Assembly (NCBI RefSeq): GCF_013349995.1
Contig: NZ_JABVXF010000015.1
Span: 1-64,000, forward strand
Direction of reading: 5' to 3'
From: Pseudoalteromonas sp. 0303
GTDB taxonomy: Bacteria > Pseudomonadota > Gammaproteobacteria > Enterobacterales > Alteromonadaceae
Length of the DNA stretch: 64,000 bases
Below the pieces are notes generated by a model, which worked only from the letters and a program-made list of their open reading frames with translations, was not told the DNA's origin and searched no databases. The position numbers and the translations under genes were made by a program. Shown in pieces: positions 1 through 9,804 of this stretch. Within the stretch, counting starts at the first letter, position 1. Each line of letters starts with the position of its first letter.

Positions 1-32
1 TTGTAAGCAGTCCGCCGTGTCGGTGGATGCGC

Positions 33-60
33 ATTATAGGGAGATCCGAATTGAGATCAA
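33..60 (-). promoter_or_regulatory. rRNA-operon P1-type promoter
   Basis: Read on the minus strand, TTGATC (60-55) is followed by a 16-bp spacer and a perfect TATAAT (38-33). The next bases are GCGC and then CACCGACACGG. E. coli rrn P1 promoters have the same 16-bp spacer, the CTCCC just before TATAAT, the GCGC discriminator and the CACTGACACGG start region. Upstream (61-81) is A-rich on this strand, like an UP element. An rRNA operon transcribed leftwards therefore probably begins just outside the window. The rRNA genes themselves are not visible. Confidence 0.8.
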
Positions 61-135
61 CTGTTTTTTGAAGTTTTTATGAAAAAAATGACTGTTCGCG
101 CAAAATACGAACGAAACGGGTAAAAATAGCACTAA

Positions 136-157
136 AAAAGGCCCTGAAGGGCCTTTT
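136..157 (-). terminator. Intrinsic terminator of the rhlB-gppA unit
   Basis: A 6-bp GC-rich stem (GGCCCT/AGGGCC) with a two-base loop is flanked by A and T runs. It lies directly after the gppA stop codon. On the minus strand the stem runs into six T residues. It separates gppA from the rrn-like promoter about 75 bp further on. Confidence 0.8.
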
Positions 158-161
158 AACG

Positions 162-1655
162 TTATTTTACTATGAGCTTCCAACCTACTTTTGCTTGTAG
201 CTTGGACTCTAGTTGCAGCTCACTGGCCATTAATGGGTGATATTTTAACCAATCACCATCAAATGTCAGTGCGAGGGTGTTTTCATTTACACTGAGATCA
301 ATCGCTGGTAGTACATCATCTTGGCGACGCATTGATAAGATCACGGCGATCCGCACAACTCTTGTTAAACATTCTGCGAGTACTTGATGACAGCCTAAGT
401 GAGCAAAGCTGTTTTTAACAAGATCAGCACGATGTTCACTAGCAACAGCTGTGATCAGTTTATGCTCAGATTGCGAGAACCCTGGCATATCTGTGTTTTC
501 TATAATGTAAGCCGTGTGCTTATGATAAAGCTTATACTCGATCAGTAAGCCAATCTCATGCAGTTTTGCAACCGTTCTTAATAATGCGATTGCGTTATCA
601 TCGATCGACTGCCATTGCCCCATGACGCTTTTAGCCAATTGCTCTGCTAGTTGCGCAACACGACAAGCCTGTTTTTGATCTACATGATAACGATTCATTA
701 AACCATCAACAGTACGCTTGCGGATGTCATGGTTATGAAGCTCTGGCACCATGCTGTATAAAACGCCTTCACGCAATGCACCGCGCGCAAGACCCATTTG
801 TTTTATATCTAACGATTCAAATAAGGCGATCAATATAGCGAGGCCAGAAACAAACACTAGACGGCGCTCTTCGCTCAAGCCTGGAAGCTCAAGATCAGCA
901 ATTGTTTCAAATTGCACTGATTGCTCTTTAATAGCGAGAAGTTTATCAAGCGTTAAAAGCTCATCTTGATTTTGTGCAACCATGATTTCTTGAATCGCTT
1001 GCACTGTACCTGACGCGCCGCTCGCAATTTGCCATCCGGTTGCTTGGTATTCATCGACAATTTCTGTAACCACTTCACTTGCAGCTTTAATTGCAGCAGC
1101 AAAGTTTTCGTTACTGAGCTTTTGATCTTTGAAGTAGCGTTCTAGGAAGGTAACACAGCCCATATGCAGACTTTTATAATGCAGTGCATCAAAACCCTGA
1201 CCGATAACAACCTCGGTACTGGCTCCGCCAATATCGATCACTAGTTGTTTACCGCTGCAAGCTGAGGTATGCGCCACACCTTTATAAATTGTCTTAGCTT
1301 CTAGCTCACCGCTGATGACATTGATTTTATGACCAAGGATCTGTTCAGCTTTATGCTTGAATACATCAGCATTAGTAGCAAGACGTAAAGTTGCGGTCGC
1401 AACTATTGTGATGTTTTTCTTTGGTATGTCTTGCAGACGCTCAGCAAACAGGGCTAGGCATTCCCAGCCTCGTTGCATGGCTTCAGTGCTGAGGACATTG
1501 TTTTCATCAAGCCCTGCAGCAAGCCTTACTTTACGTTTGACTCGACCGATCGTTTGTAGACCGCCAGCAATCGATTTAGCGATCAGCATGTGAAAGCTAT
1601 TTGATCCTAAGTCGATTACTGCATACACATTTTTTTGCGGTTGAAGTTGCCCCAC
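162..1655 (-). CDS. gppA: Guanosine-5'-triphosphate,3'-diphosphate pyrophosphatase (Ppx/GppA family)
   Basis: Converts pppGpp to ppGpp in the stringent response; family members also hydrolyse polyphosphate. The 497 residues match the usual GppA length. The N-terminus has the ASKHA phosphate-binding motif DLGSNSFHML (about 16-25), a second glycine-rich motif DIGGASTEVV (about 141-150), and a C-terminal HD-like helical region from about 315. Strings such as KRKVRLAAGLDE and MGCVTFLERYF are typical of GppA rather than Ppx, and the rhlB neighbour (48 nt upstream) is the same as in E. coli. The start is GTG at 1655, with an AGAGG-like site about 10 nt upstream. Likely co-transcribed with rhlB. Confidence 0.92.
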   Translation of the reverse strand: MGQLQPQKNVYAVIDLGSNSFHMLIAKSIAGGLQTIGRVKRKVRLAAGLDENNVLSTEAMQRGWECLALFAERLQDIPKKNITIVATATLRLATNADVFKHKAEQILGHKINVISGELEAKTIYKGVAHTSACSGKQLVIDIGGASTEVVIGQGFDALHYKSLHMGCVTFLERYFKDQKLSNENFAAAIKAASEVVTEIVDEYQATGWQIASGASGTVQAIQEIMVAQNQDELLTLDKLLAIKEQSVQFETIADLELPGLSEERRLVFVSGLAILIALFESLDIKQMGLARGALREGVLYSMVPELHNHDIRKRTVDGLMNRYHVDQKQACRVAQLAEQLAKSVMGQWQSIDDNAIALLRTVAKLHEIGLLIEYKLYHKHTAYIIENTDMPGFSQSEHKLITAVASEHRADLVKNSFAHLGCHQVLAECLTRVVRIAVILSMRRQDDVLPAIDLSVNENTLALTFDGDWLKYHPLMASELQLESKLQAKVGWKLIVK

Positions 1656-1703
1656 CGTTCAAAAACCTCTAGTTACTACTAAGTCTTCAATAGCGGTCGT
1701 TTA

Positions 1704-2978
1704 TTACGACCGTGATTTCTGGTAACTATTATTTGGTCGACGTCCGTTGTTGTTACGACTACGTGGGCCTGTAGAATAGTTCCGCTTTTTCTGAATAGTA
1801 GGCTTAGTTAAATCATCAAGCAATGCACTTTTATCATAATGTGATAATGGAATGCTGTGTTCTATATATTGCTCAATTTCGTGGAGATTATAGGCATACT
1901 GTTCACAGGCAAAGCTAATAGCGTGTCCTGATGCACCAGCACGTCCGGTACGACCAATACGGTGTACATAGTCTTCACAATCATCTGGCAAATCAAAATT
2001 AAATACATGACTTACTTCTGGGATATGCAAACCTCGCGCTGCAACGTCTGTTGCTACTAAAAAGTCTAAATCGCCTTTGGTAAATTGAGCCAAAATTGAT
2101 TGACGCTTTTTCTGGTTTACATCACCGGTTAATAATCCAACTCGGTGACCATCGGCTTTCATCCATGCATAAACATTCTCACAACTGTGTTTCGTATTTG
2201 CAAACACAATCGCTTTATCTGGCCATTCTTCTTCAATCAAAGTTAACAGTAACTTAATTTTGTCATCTTGTGATGGATGGAATAGCTCTTCTTGAATACG
2301 CTTACCTGTTTTTACATCAGGCTCGACTTGTACATGCTCAGGGTTAGTCATATGTTCAAACGCTAATTCCTGCACGCGATAAGACAAGGTTGCAGAGAAT
2401 AATAGATTTAGTCTCTCAGACGTTTCTGGCATACGTCTAAACATATAACGAATATCTTTTATGAAGCCTAAATCGAACATACGATCCGCTTCATCAAGCA
2501 CTACAACCTCGATTTCATTGAGGGTATAACAGCCCTGTTTATATAAATCGATTAGGCGTCCAGTAGTGCCAATTAAAATATCAACGCCTTTTTCTAGTTG
2601 TGCACGTTGTTTTTCGTAATCTTCGCCACCATATACTAATCCTAAGTTAAGATTACAGTGTGGCGCTAAAATTTTTGCATCTTTGTGTATCTGAATCGCC
2701 AGCTCCCTTGTTGGGGCCATGATCAGGGCTCTTGGATGTTTACTAGATGCTTTGCTAGATTGTAATAACCGATGGCACGTGGCAGTTAAAAACGCCAACG
2801 TTTTGCCTGTACCTGTTTGCGCTTGGCCCGCAATATCGCGGCCTTCACAAATAAAAGGTAGGCATTTAGCTTGAATGGGTGTGCAATATTCAAACCCATT
2901 TTCGGTTAAACCGGCAACCACTTCCGGTGCGATAGCAAAGTCTGAAAACTTTTTATCGGTCAAATGTGTCTTAGTCAT
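1704..2978 (-). CDS. rhlB: ATP-dependent RNA helicase RhlB
   Basis: DEAD-box helicase; in E. coli it is the helicase of the RNA degradosome, bound to RNase E. The 424 residues carry the full motif set: Q motif ([10 protein letters not shown]), motif I AQTGTGKT (about 53-60), PTRELA, TPGR-equivalent [19 protein letters not shown] and [10 protein letters not shown]. The C-terminal tail (from about 395) is basic and rich in Arg, Asn and Ser, as expected for the RNA-binding extension. The start ATG at 2978 gives [14 protein letters not shown], like known RhlB N-termini. It is divergent from trxA across 90 bp and leads into gppA. Confidence 0.94.
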   Translation of the reverse strand: MTKTHLTDKKFSDFAIAPEVVAGLTENGFEYCTPIQAKCLPFICEGRDIAGQAQTGTGKTLAFLTATCHRLLQSSKASSKHPRALIMAPTRELAIQIHKDAKILAPHCNLNLGLVYGGEDYEKQRAQLEKGVDILIGTTGRLIDLYKQGCYTLNEIEVVVLDEADRMFDLGFIKDIRYMFRRMPETSERLNLLFSATLSYRVQELAFEHMTNPEHVQVEPDVKTGKRIQEELFHPSQDDKIKLLLTLIEEEWPDKAIVFANTKHSCENVYAWMKADGHRVGLLTGDVNQKKRQSILAQFTKGDLDFLVATDVAARGLHIPEVSHVFNFDLPDDCEDYVHRIGRTGRAGASGHAISFACEQYAYNLHEIEQYIEHSIPLSHYDKSALLDDLTKPTIQKKRNYSTGPRSRNNNGRRPNNSYQKSRS

Positions 2979-3068
2979 AGCGTTTAAGCATAACGTTTAA
3001 ACTTGCAATAAGAAACAAGAGTGTTTAAATACGCATTAAATATTTCGCCTAACTAATCGGAGATCGCA

Positions 3069-3395
3069 ATGAGCGAGAAAATTATTCAATTAACTGACGA
3101 TAGCTTTGAAGCTGACGTACTACAATCAGACAAACCTGTACTTGTTGATTTTTGGGCTGAATGGTGCGGACCTTGTAAAATGATCGCCCCTATTCTTGAC
3201 GAAGTAGCTGGCGAGTTTGATGGCCGAGTTACCGTTGGTAAACTTAACATCGACCAAAATGCAGGCACACCACCAAAGTTCGGTATCCGTGGTATCCCTA
3301 CATTACTTCTTTTCAAAGATGGTCAAGTTGCAGCAACTAAAGTTGGTGCACTTTCTAAAACTCAATTAGTAGAGTTTTTAGAAAACAACATCTAA
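3069..3395 (+). CDS. trxA: Thioredoxin 1
   Basis: Cytoplasmic dithiol-disulfide reductant for ribonucleotide reductase, methionine sulfoxide reductase and others. The 108 residues have the canonical WCGPCK redox motif (about 32-37), the cis-proline segment [11 protein letters not shown] (about 72-82) and the conserved FWAEWC strand. The start has GGAG six bases upstream. It precedes rho as in E. coli but is separated from it by an intrinsic terminator, so the two genes are probably mostly independent transcripts. Confidence 0.97.
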   Translation: MSEKIIQLTDDSFEADVLQSDKPVLVDFWAEWCGPCKMIAPILDEVAGEFDGRVTVGKLNIDQNAGTPPKFGIRGIPTLLLFKDGQVAATKVGALSKTQLVEFLENNI

Positions 3396-3405
3396 TGAAA
3401 ATATA

Positions 3406-3432
3406 GAAAAAGGGCTTTTTGCCCTTTTTTTA
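3406..3432 (+). terminator. Intrinsic terminator after trxA
   Basis: The stem AAAAAGGGC/GCCCTTTTTTT, with a short T-rich loop and a following T run, begins 11 nt after the trxA stop codon. Confidence 0.85.
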
Positions 3433-3576
3433 GCTTTATTTTGTTTAAAGACTGGACGCCTTGCTAGTGACCTGCTAGTTTATAAAGCCAACTAATCCTT
3501 AGTTATACCAACAAACCTCACTCATGTATCAAACGATGATTTTGAGTATGACAATTGTAATAAAGAACCCACCAAT

Positions 3577-4836
3577 ATGCATTTACGCGAATTAAAAGAC
3601 AAGTCTATCAAAGAGCTTGTAAACTTAGCTGAGTCCATGGGGCTCGAAAACGTAGCCCGTTTAAGAAAACAAGACATTATTTTCGCCATCCTTAAAGCGC
3701 ACGCTAAAAGCGGTGAAAACATCTATGGCGGCGGTGTACTAGAGATCTTACAAGATGGTTTTGGTTTCTTAAGATCATCAGAAGCATCTTACTTAGCCGG
3801 CCCAGATGATATTTATGTATCACCGAGTCAAATCCGTCGATTCAGCATGCGTACTGGTGACTCTATTTCAGGTCTTATTCGTCCACCTAAAGACGGTGAA
3901 CGTTACTTCGCACTATTAAAAGTAAATGAAGTAAACTTCGACAAACCTGAAAACTCTCGCACAAAAATTCTGTTTGAAAACCTTACCCCACTACACGCAA
4001 ACGAACGTTTACGTATGGAGCGTGGTAACGGTAGTACTGAAGACATTACAGCACGTGTACTTGATTTAGCCTCTCCAATTGGTAAAGGCCAACGTGCGCT
4101 TATCGTTGCTCCGCCAAAAGCGGGTAAAACGATGCTACTGCAAAACATTGCGCAATCAATCAGCTACAACCAACCTGATTGTGAGCTTATGGTGCTTCTT
4201 ATCGACGAGCGTCCAGAAGAAGTAACAGAGATGCAGCGTCTTGTTAAAGGTGAAGTAATAGCATCAACGTTTGATGAGCCAGCAAGCCGTCACGTTCAAG
4301 TTGCTGAAATGGTAATTGAAAAAGCGAAGCGCCTTGTTGAGCACAAAAAAGATGTGGTTATCTTACTTGATTCAATCACGCGTCTTGCTCGTGCTTACAA
4401 TACCGTTATCCCTTCATCAGGTAAGGTATTAACTGGTGGTGTTGATGCGAACGCATTACACAAACCAAAACGTTTCTTTGGTGCAGCTCGTAACGTAGAA
4501 GAAGGCGGTAGCTTAACAATTATCGCAACAGCCCTAATCGATACGGGTTCGAAGATGGACGAAGTTATCTACGAAGAGTTCAAAGGTACAGGTAACATGG
4601 AATTACACTTAAATCGTAAGATTGCTGAAAAGCGTGTATTCCCTGCGATTGACTTTAACCGCTCTGGTACACGTCGCGAAGAGTTACTCACTAAACCTGA
4701 TGAACTTCAAAAAATGTGGATCTTACGTAAAATCGTTCATGAGATGTCAGAAATTGACGCGATGGAATTCTTAATTGATAAGCTTTCAATGAGCAAAACC
4801 AATGATGAATTCTTTGACTCGATGAAACGTCAGTAA
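3577..4836 (+). CDS. rho: Transcription termination factor Rho
   Basis: Hexameric RNA-dependent ATPase that ends transcription at Rho-dependent sites. The 419 residues are standard. The N-terminal Rho-N helical domain begins [15 protein letters not shown]; next comes the cold-shock-like RNA-binding fold (about 48-120, with GFGFLRS), then the RecA-type ATPase with Walker A PPKAGKT (about 178-184), Walker [14 protein letters not shown] and the Q-loop/R-loop region [17 protein letters not shown] leader of about 145 nt without another convincing gene separates it from the trxA terminator. In E. coli the rho leader is subject to Rho autoregulation, and the same is plausible here. Confidence 0.97.
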   Translation: MHLRELKDKSIKELVNLAESMGLENVARLRKQDIIFAILKAHAKSGENIYGGGVLEILQDGFGFLRSSEASYLAGPDDIYVSPSQIRRFSMRTGDSISGLIRPPKDGERYFALLKVNEVNFDKPENSRTKILFENLTPLHANERLRMERGNGSTEDITARVLDLASPIGKGQRALIVAPPKAGKTMLLQNIAQSISYNQPDCELMVLLIDERPEEVTEMQRLVKGEVIASTFDEPASRHVQVAEMVIEKAKRLVEHKKDVVILLDSITRLARAYNTVIPSSGKVLTGGVDANALHKPKRFFGAARNVEEGGSLTIIATALIDTGSKMDEVIYEEFKGTGNMELHLNRKIAEKRVFPAIDFNRSGTRREELLTKPDELQKMWILRKIVHEMSEIDAMEFLIDKLSMSKTNDEFFDSMKRQ

Positions 4837-4851
4837 CGATTACTAGTTTTT

Positions 4852-4882
4852 AAAAATGCCTGTTTAATACAGGCATTTTTTT
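4852..4882 (+). terminator. Intrinsic terminator after rho
   Basis: A 12-bp stem (AAAAATGCCTGT with its complement) has a TTAA-type loop and is followed by a run of eight T residues. It starts 15 nt after the rho stop codon. Confidence 0.88.
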
Positions 4883-4997
4883 TGCGTAAAACTAAGGACA
4901 TAACACCTTAAAAGTTATACTTTAAGAGAATAAGTTTATTGGTAATTAATAGAAATTTGTTCTATACATTATAGGGTTAAAAGGTAAGGATCCCTCA

Positions 4998-6248
4998 ATG
5001 ACTCGCATTAAAGTAGCTGTAGCTCTATTTATAGTAAGCTTACTTAGTTGTATTGCTAGTTTTGCCGTATTTGATTTTTCTACTGCTGCTATGGCTGTGC
5101 TTACACTTGTTGTAATCATTCCATGGCTTGCTTTGATTGCTTTTGTTTATACAAAAGATCAAAAGCAACAAGACTATTTAAGCTACTTTGTAACACAGAC
5201 GGCTTCTGAAAGGGGTATCGATTTTACTTTTCGCTTTGACGAAAACGATAGCAAGCTGCCAAATGCGTGTCATGCACTTAACGCAGGTTTGACAATGGCT
5301 GAGCATATGCTTGGCGAAATATATGCATCATCGGCCCGCTTGTTACCTATGGCTGATGCACTGCGTGACACTTATGCGTCAATGACTCAAAAAGCCACGA
5401 TACAAGATGCCCACGGTATTGATTTAGCAAATACGATTAATCGAATGATTGAAGTATCTAAAGAGCTGGATAGAAGTCTTGAACAAATATTAAGCTCAGT
5501 ATCAGATGCCACTAGATCAGTACAACAAACCCGCTTAGACACAGATAAAAGCCAAGCAAGTCTTATCAAGCTTGCCGATAATATCAATCTTACCAGTGAG
5601 CAGATTATTTTACTTAAGCAAGACAGTGATGCGATTGGCTCAGTTATTGACGTTATCAATAGTATTGCCGAGCAGACTAACTTACTTGCGCTAAATGCTG
5701 CAATTGAAGCAGCTCGAGCGGGTGAACAAGGTCGAGGCTTTGCCGTGGTCGCTGATGAAGTACGAAACCTAGCTGCCCGTACTAGTCAATCGACACAAGA
5801 AGTGCGTGAGATGGTTTCTAAAATTCAGCATAGTACTGAACAAGCAAATTCACTAATGCAAACTGCACTTAAAGAAACCGAGCGCACGGTAAAGCTCTCT
5901 GAAGCATCAACTAAAGAAACCAATAAAATTGAACAAGCGATGCTTGAAATTAATGCGTTTTCTGAAAGCGTTCATGAGCAAGTAGCGATGCAAAGTCAAA
6001 TGTCAGATGAAGCACAAACCAGTATAGATGCTATGGTTGAACTTAACTCTGATGCACTTTCAAGCTCACAAATACAAGCTGTATCGAGCAAAGACTTGGT
6101 GCGCCTTGCACACTCTTTAGATGAAAAACTATCAATGTTTCTGATCACTCACCCAGAAACCAATCAAGAACAGCGTGTTGATCGCTCTAGGTTCGAAATG
6201 ACTCAAGAAGTTGAGCAAATTCAAGACGGTGATATAGAACTGTTTTGA
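4998..6248 (+). CDS. Methyl-accepting chemotaxis protein with minimal sensor
   Basis: Membrane-anchored chemoreceptor that would control a CheA kinase. The 416 residues start with two close hydrophobic helices (about 5-25 and 31-51) with almost no periplasmic loop, so the signal is probably sensed in the membrane or cytoplasm. A helical coiled-coil signalling domain follows, with the highly conserved tip [20 protein letters not shown] (about 231-250) and VADEVRNLA. No HAMP domain is obvious. No chemotaxis genes are adjacent, so the ligand is unknown. Its last 28 bases overlap the convergent histidine-kinase gene. The start ATG has AAGGATC-type bases upstream. Confidence 0.88.
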   Translation: MTRIKVAVALFIVSLLSCIASFAVFDFSTAAMAVLTLVVIIPWLALIAFVYTKDQKQQDYLSYFVTQTASERGIDFTFRFDENDSKLPNACHALNAGLTMAEHMLGEIYASSARLLPMADALRDTYASMTQKATIQDAHGIDLANTINRMIEVSKELDRSLEQILSSVSDATRSVQQTRLDTDKSQASLIKLADNINLTSEQIILLKQDSDAIGSVIDVINSIAEQTNLLALNAAIEAARAGEQGRGFAVVADEVRNLAARTSQSTQEVREMVSKIQHSTEQANSLMQTALKETERTVKLSEASTKETNKIEQAMLEINAFSESVHEQVAMQSQMSDEAQTSIDAMVELNSDALSSSQIQAVSSKDLVRLAHSLDEKLSMFLITHPETNQEQRVDRSRFEMTQEVEQIQDGDIELF

Positions 6249-8137
6249 TCAACCGATGCGTTATGCAGTTGCTCAAGCAGCTGAGCAACTAAGCTTGTTA
6301 AGTCAGTAAGCTTATCTTGCTTTAATGCCGACTCAAGTGCCATGGCACTCATCGCGACATCATCTAACTCAAACATTTTAGCTGCACCACCTATACGGTG
6401 AGCATCCTGCTGTAAGTTAAACAATTCATGAGCTGCAAAGTGCTGTTGTATCAATGCGCTTTCATGCTCAAAGCTATTGATAAAGCTTGCCACTAAGTCA
6501 CTCATATCATGCTGGGATTTAGTTGTGGTGCTGTCTTTTTTGCAATGCTTCGCAAGTTGCGTGTAAAACACTTTTTTATCAATTGGTTTGGCAAGGTAAC
6601 CTGTAAAACCAGCTTCAAGGTAACTGTCGATTTCATGGCTAATTGCATTAGCCGTTAATGCATACACAGGCTGGGTAAAGCCACATTCTTGTAATAGCTT
6701 GAGCGCCTGTAAGCCATCCAATACTGGCATTTGAATATCCAGCAGCACCACATCAGGGAATTCCTTGAGACAATGCTCAACAGCTTGCTCACCATTTTCA
6801 ACCGCAATCACCTCAAGGCCCATCGACTCTAAATAACGAGAAATTAAACGGCGGTTATCTGGGTGGTCTTCGGCAAGTAACACTTTACCTGATAGGCCTT
6901 TTGTTGCTGGCTGGACATACTTTGCAAGCTCAACTGTTTCCGTGCTTGGAGTACGCTCTTTGCACGGCAAGTAAAACGAAAATATGCTGCCTTTATTTAG
7001 CTCACTTTCAACACTGATATAGCCACCCATCATCATCGCAAGCTGTTGCGATAGGCTTAAACCAAGCCCGGTGCCCCCAAAGCGACGGCTGATGCTATTG
7101 TCGCCTTGCCTAAAACATTCAAAGATTTGCTTAAGCTGCTCAGCGTTCATACCAATACCGGTGTCAGTTACACGAAACCATACGCCTTGCTCTACTTTAT
7201 AGACTTTTAACTCCACTTCACCTTGATTAGTGAACTTAATTGCATTGGCACATAGGTTGATAAGAATCTGTTTAATGCGGGTAAAGTCGAGCTGACTGTA
7301 AAACTGTTCGCCAAGCTCATTATGAAATGAAAAGTTCAGCCCTTTATCTTTGGCTTGACCACTAAGCATAGAATGAACATCAGTAAGTAATCGAACTAAA
7401 TCCCCCTCTTTTAGGCTTAACTCTAGCTTGTTAGCTTCGATTTTACTGATATCAAGTACGTCATTAATCAGCTCTTTTAAGTGATCGCTTTGTTTTTGAA
7501 TAACAGCCAGCTCATCGTTTAACTGCTCTGGTTTATAATAACCATTCATCAAATTATCGGTTTGGCCTAGGATTGCTGTTAAAGGTGTACGAATTTCATG
7601 GCTAATATTTGCTAAAAACTGACTTTTAATTTCATTAGCGCTGCGTAATTGTTCTGCGGTTTCTTCAAGCTCTTTGGTGCGTTTAGCAACCATTAACGAA
7701 AGTTGCTCTTTTGCCCCTTTTTCAATGTTACGACGATAAATAGTAATACCCGTCACCACTATCATCACAAACAAGATAAATAGCATAATGCCCAACTGAC
7801 GTTGTTTAGACATTTCGAGCTCTTGCACATTCTGTAGCTGCTTTAATTCAACAATTTCTTGATTAAGCTGACTTGCTTGGATTTGGCTTTGCAGCTCACC
7901 CATAGACTTTAATAATTTTAGGCTTTGCTCGCTTTTGAAAGCGCGAACAAACTCATCAAAACTAGCAACGGCTGCTGCATAGTCACCCTTACCTGACTTA
8001 ATTAGGGCCATCATTCCGGCGCCGTCTTGTACTCTCAAATCATCTTTATATTGTTTAGCCATAAAAACTGAGGTAGTCAGAGTGGCCTCAGCTTCAGTGA
8101 GCTTTCCTTGTAATAACTCAATTTTTGCTTGCGACAA
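6221..8137 (-). CDS. Hybrid histidine kinase, kinase part downstream of an amber codon
   Basis: Second part of a gene interrupted at 8216. Numbered from the TTG at 8137, it has more TPR-like helices (1-90), a membrane helix (about 115-134), a coiled-coil linker, the HisKA box with His180 in SHEIRTP, an HATPase domain with DTGIGM and GGTGLGL, a receiver domain with Asp467 (LLDIQMP) and a C-terminal HPt domain with His580 ([11 protein letters not shown]). It is thus a complete His-Asp-His phosphorelay protein. The TTG at 8137 has no ribosome binding site and the reading frame is open back to the stop codon at 8216, so it is most simply the continuation of 8216-9055. Its 3' end overlaps the chemoreceptor gene by 28 nt. 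Confidence 0.8.
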   Translation of the reverse strand: MSQAKIELLQGKLTEAEATLTTSVFMAKQYKDDLRVQDGAGMMALIKSGKGDYAAAVASFDEFVRAFKSEQSLKLLKSMGELQSQIQASQLNQEIVELKQLQNVQELEMSKQRQLGIMLFILFVMIVVTGITIYRRNIEKGAKEQLSLMVAKRTKELEETAEQLRSANEIKSQFLANISHEIRTPLTAILGQTDNLMNGYYKPEQLNDELAVIQKQSDHLKELINDVLDISKIEANKLELSLKEGDLVRLLTDVHSMLSGQAKDKGLNFSFHNELGEQFYSQLDFTRIKQILINLCANAIKFTNQGEVELKVYKVEQGVWFRVTDTGIGMNAEQLKQIFECFRQGDNSISRRFGGTGLGLSLSQQLAMMMGGYISVESELNKGSIFSFYLPCKERTPSTETVELAKYVQPATKGLSGKVLLAEDHPDNRRLISRYLESMGLEVIAVENGEQAVEHCLKEFPDVVLLDIQMPVLDGLQALKLLQECGFTQPVYALTANAISHEIDSYLEAGFTGYLAKPIDKKVFYTQLAKHCKKDSTTTKSQHDMSDLVASFINSFEHESALIQQHFAAHELFNLQQDAHRIGGAAKMFELDDVAMSAMALESALKQDKLTDLTSLVAQLLEQLHNASVDQNSSISPS

Positions 8138-8215
8138 TAAGCCAGCTAGCTCTAATGTTTTATTATCAATTCTTTTTGCAAACTCAACGGCTTTTTCTGC
8201 ATGACTTAAGGCAAG

Positions 8216-8218
8216 CTA
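8216..8218 (-). other. In-frame amber codon splitting the TPR-hybrid kinase
   Basis: On the minus strand the frame reads ACC GGT GAT TTA TAG CTT GCC TTA AGT CAT GCA GAA AAA GCC, that is TGDL-stop-LALSHAEKA. This is one continuous TPR helix pair with a single stop where a residue such as Gln (CAG) would fit. No frameshift is needed: the codons before and after share one frame from 9055 to 6221 (944 coded positions besides this stop). It could be a C-to-T nonsense mutation, a sequencing error, or programmed readthrough. Confidence 0.85.
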
Positions 8219-9055
8219 TAAATCACCGGTGCGCAGATACACATTAGCAATATTAGCGTGGCGTGAAGAGAGAAAGTAAGCGTTATTCGTTTCTTGGTAG
8301 TAGCGCAAGGCACGCTGATAGTAGTGTAAAGAAAGTTGATACTGGCCAAGCTCTGAGTAAGCCACTCCCATATTGCCATACGACTGAGCAACGCCATCTT
8401 CATCACCTAATTTTTGGAAAATCTCTAGCGTTTCTCGATACATATCAAGCGCAATATCATAGCTCGACAAACGAATATAAATACCCGCTATATTGTGTAA
8501 AATATCGGCTTTATCTTGCTCGCTACCATGCTCTTCATAAATTTCTTTCGCTTCTTTGTAATATTTAAGTGCTTGATCCATATTGAACATGTCAAAGTAA
8601 GCAAGGCCAATATTACTGAGTAAGTTTGCTTCGGCAATTGGCTCTGGTAGTTTTTCTGCAACGCTTAATGCCTTGCTATAAGCAAGCACCGCTTGTTGCA
8701 TCAAGCCTTGATAATAATAAGTGACGCCTTGCATTTTTAGGCTACGAAAATAGCGATTTGGCGTTGCTGTAAAACTAGTTACTTGCTCTGCCAATTGGTA
8801 GTTTTTTACCGCCGCAGAGAAATTACCTTTATCTAAAGCAAAGTCGGCAAGCTGCATGTATATATCGAGGCTTAGTTCTTGATTTGTCGTACTTTGATTA
8901 AGCAGCTTTTTGGCAAGCTGTTGCTTTTCTTGCCATTGCTCGGATTGGCTAAATTGCTCTATCAGCGAAGTGGATGCAAAGCTAGACTGCGAAACAAACA
9001 AACTACAGCTGAACAATAAAGCAGTGAACAAGCTTACACGCAGTGATGTGAACAT
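8216..9055 (-). CDS. TPR sensor part of the split hybrid kinase
   Basis: 279 residues. The N-terminal signal peptide (FTALLFSCSLFVSQSSFAS, cleavage near 28) would send it to the periplasm. At least five tetratricopeptide repeats follow from about 45 to the end, with motifs such as ALAYSKALSVAEKL, ALKYYKEAKEIYEE and SLHYYQRALRYYQE. The last repeat breaks off at YLRTGDL because of the amber codon, and the missing second helix is encoded right after it. The complete protein would be a periplasmic TPR sensor, one membrane helix and a cytoplasmic hybrid kinase. Alone, this fragment would be a soluble periplasmic TPR protein. Confidence 0.8.
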   Translation of the reverse strand: MFTSLRVSLFTALLFSCSLFVSQSSFASTSLIEQFSQSEQWQEKQQLAKKLLNQSTTNQELSLDIYMQLADFALDKGNFSAAVKNYQLAEQVTSFTATPNRYFRSLKMQGVTYYYQGLMQQAVLAYSKALSVAEKLPEPIAEANLLSNIGLAYFDMFNMDQALKYYKEAKEIYEEHGSEQDKADILHNIAGIYIRLSSYDIALDMYRETLEIFQKLGDEDGVAQSYGNMGVAYSELGQYQLSLHYYQRALRYYQETNNAYFLSSRHANIANVYLRTGDL

Positions 9056-9213
9056 ATGGCGAAATCCCTTAAAATCAACTTAGCCTGAAAATGAAGTTAT
9101 TTAAGCTCGGCTAAATGCATTCCCTAGTATCTAAAAACATTAGCGTAGTTTCAAAAAAGCAGCTGTGATAGCGTATACCACTGTAGATTACACTAAAGAT
9201 AGGCTTGCGAACA

Positions 9214-9795
9214 ATGGTTAACCCACTGATTGATGAGATTTTTTACCTTCTTTTGGAACAGCCTATTTGGAAGGTTCATACGCTTGCCAGCGCACTTAGT
9301 GAATCAGGAAAAATAAAGCAATTAGATAATGACCCACAAAAAGATCTGTTTAAACGCAACTTTTTAGTTATGAATGGTCTTTATCAACTACAAGCACAAC
9401 TTGCACCTGAGCAACATCTACAGATTGCGTCACTTCACATTGAACTTGTTAGTAAGCAAACGGGTAACGCATTAGAAAGTCATGATCCACTACGGGATTA
9501 CTATTTAGATTGGCAAAACTTTGATACAACGAGCGATGAAATAGATGCGTTGTTAAGTGATTTTTGGCAGCGTTTTTCGTCATTTAGCCCAAACAAGGGC
9601 ATTCACTCATTACCTCAGCAGCAGCTATTACAATTACTAAAGGCATGGCAGCTACCTACTGATTTTTCAGAAAAACAGTTACAAAAACGTTGGCGACAAC
9701 TGGCATTAAAACATCACCCTGATCGCCAAGGCTGTGCAACTGAGTTTAAGAAAATACAACTCGAATATGAGCAACTTAAAGTAAGCTGCTCATAA
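9214..9795 (+). CDS. DnaJ-related co-chaperone-like protein
   Basis: 193 residues from ATG 9214; a TTG three codons upstream (9205) is also open but sits too close to the AGG ribosome-binding bases. The N-terminal part (MVNPLIDEIFYLLLEQ to about 120) resembles the DnaJ-related domain of marine gammaproteobacteria. The C-terminal 60 residues form a J domain with the essential HPD motif (LALKHHPDRQG, about 165-175). It should stimulate the ATPase of an Hsp70. There is no zinc-finger or client-binding domain, so its client is unknown. Convergent with dbpA, 9 bp apart. Confidence 0.8.
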   Translation: MVNPLIDEIFYLLLEQPIWKVHTLASALSESGKIKQLDNDPQKDLFKRNFLVMNGLYQLQAQLAPEQHLQIASLHIELVSKQTGNALESHDPLRDYYLDWQNFDTTSDEIDALLSDFWQRFSSFSPNKGIHSLPQQQLLQLLKAWQLPTDFSEKQLQKRWRQLALKHHPDRQGCATEFKKIQLEYEQLKVSCS

Positions 9796-9804
9796 CTCAA
9801 CAAT

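Noticed and set aside
3524..3595. 23-codon frame in the rho leader overlapping the rho start, as a possible leader peptide
   Set aside because: It has no ribosome binding site and no resemblance to the E. coli rho leader peptide.
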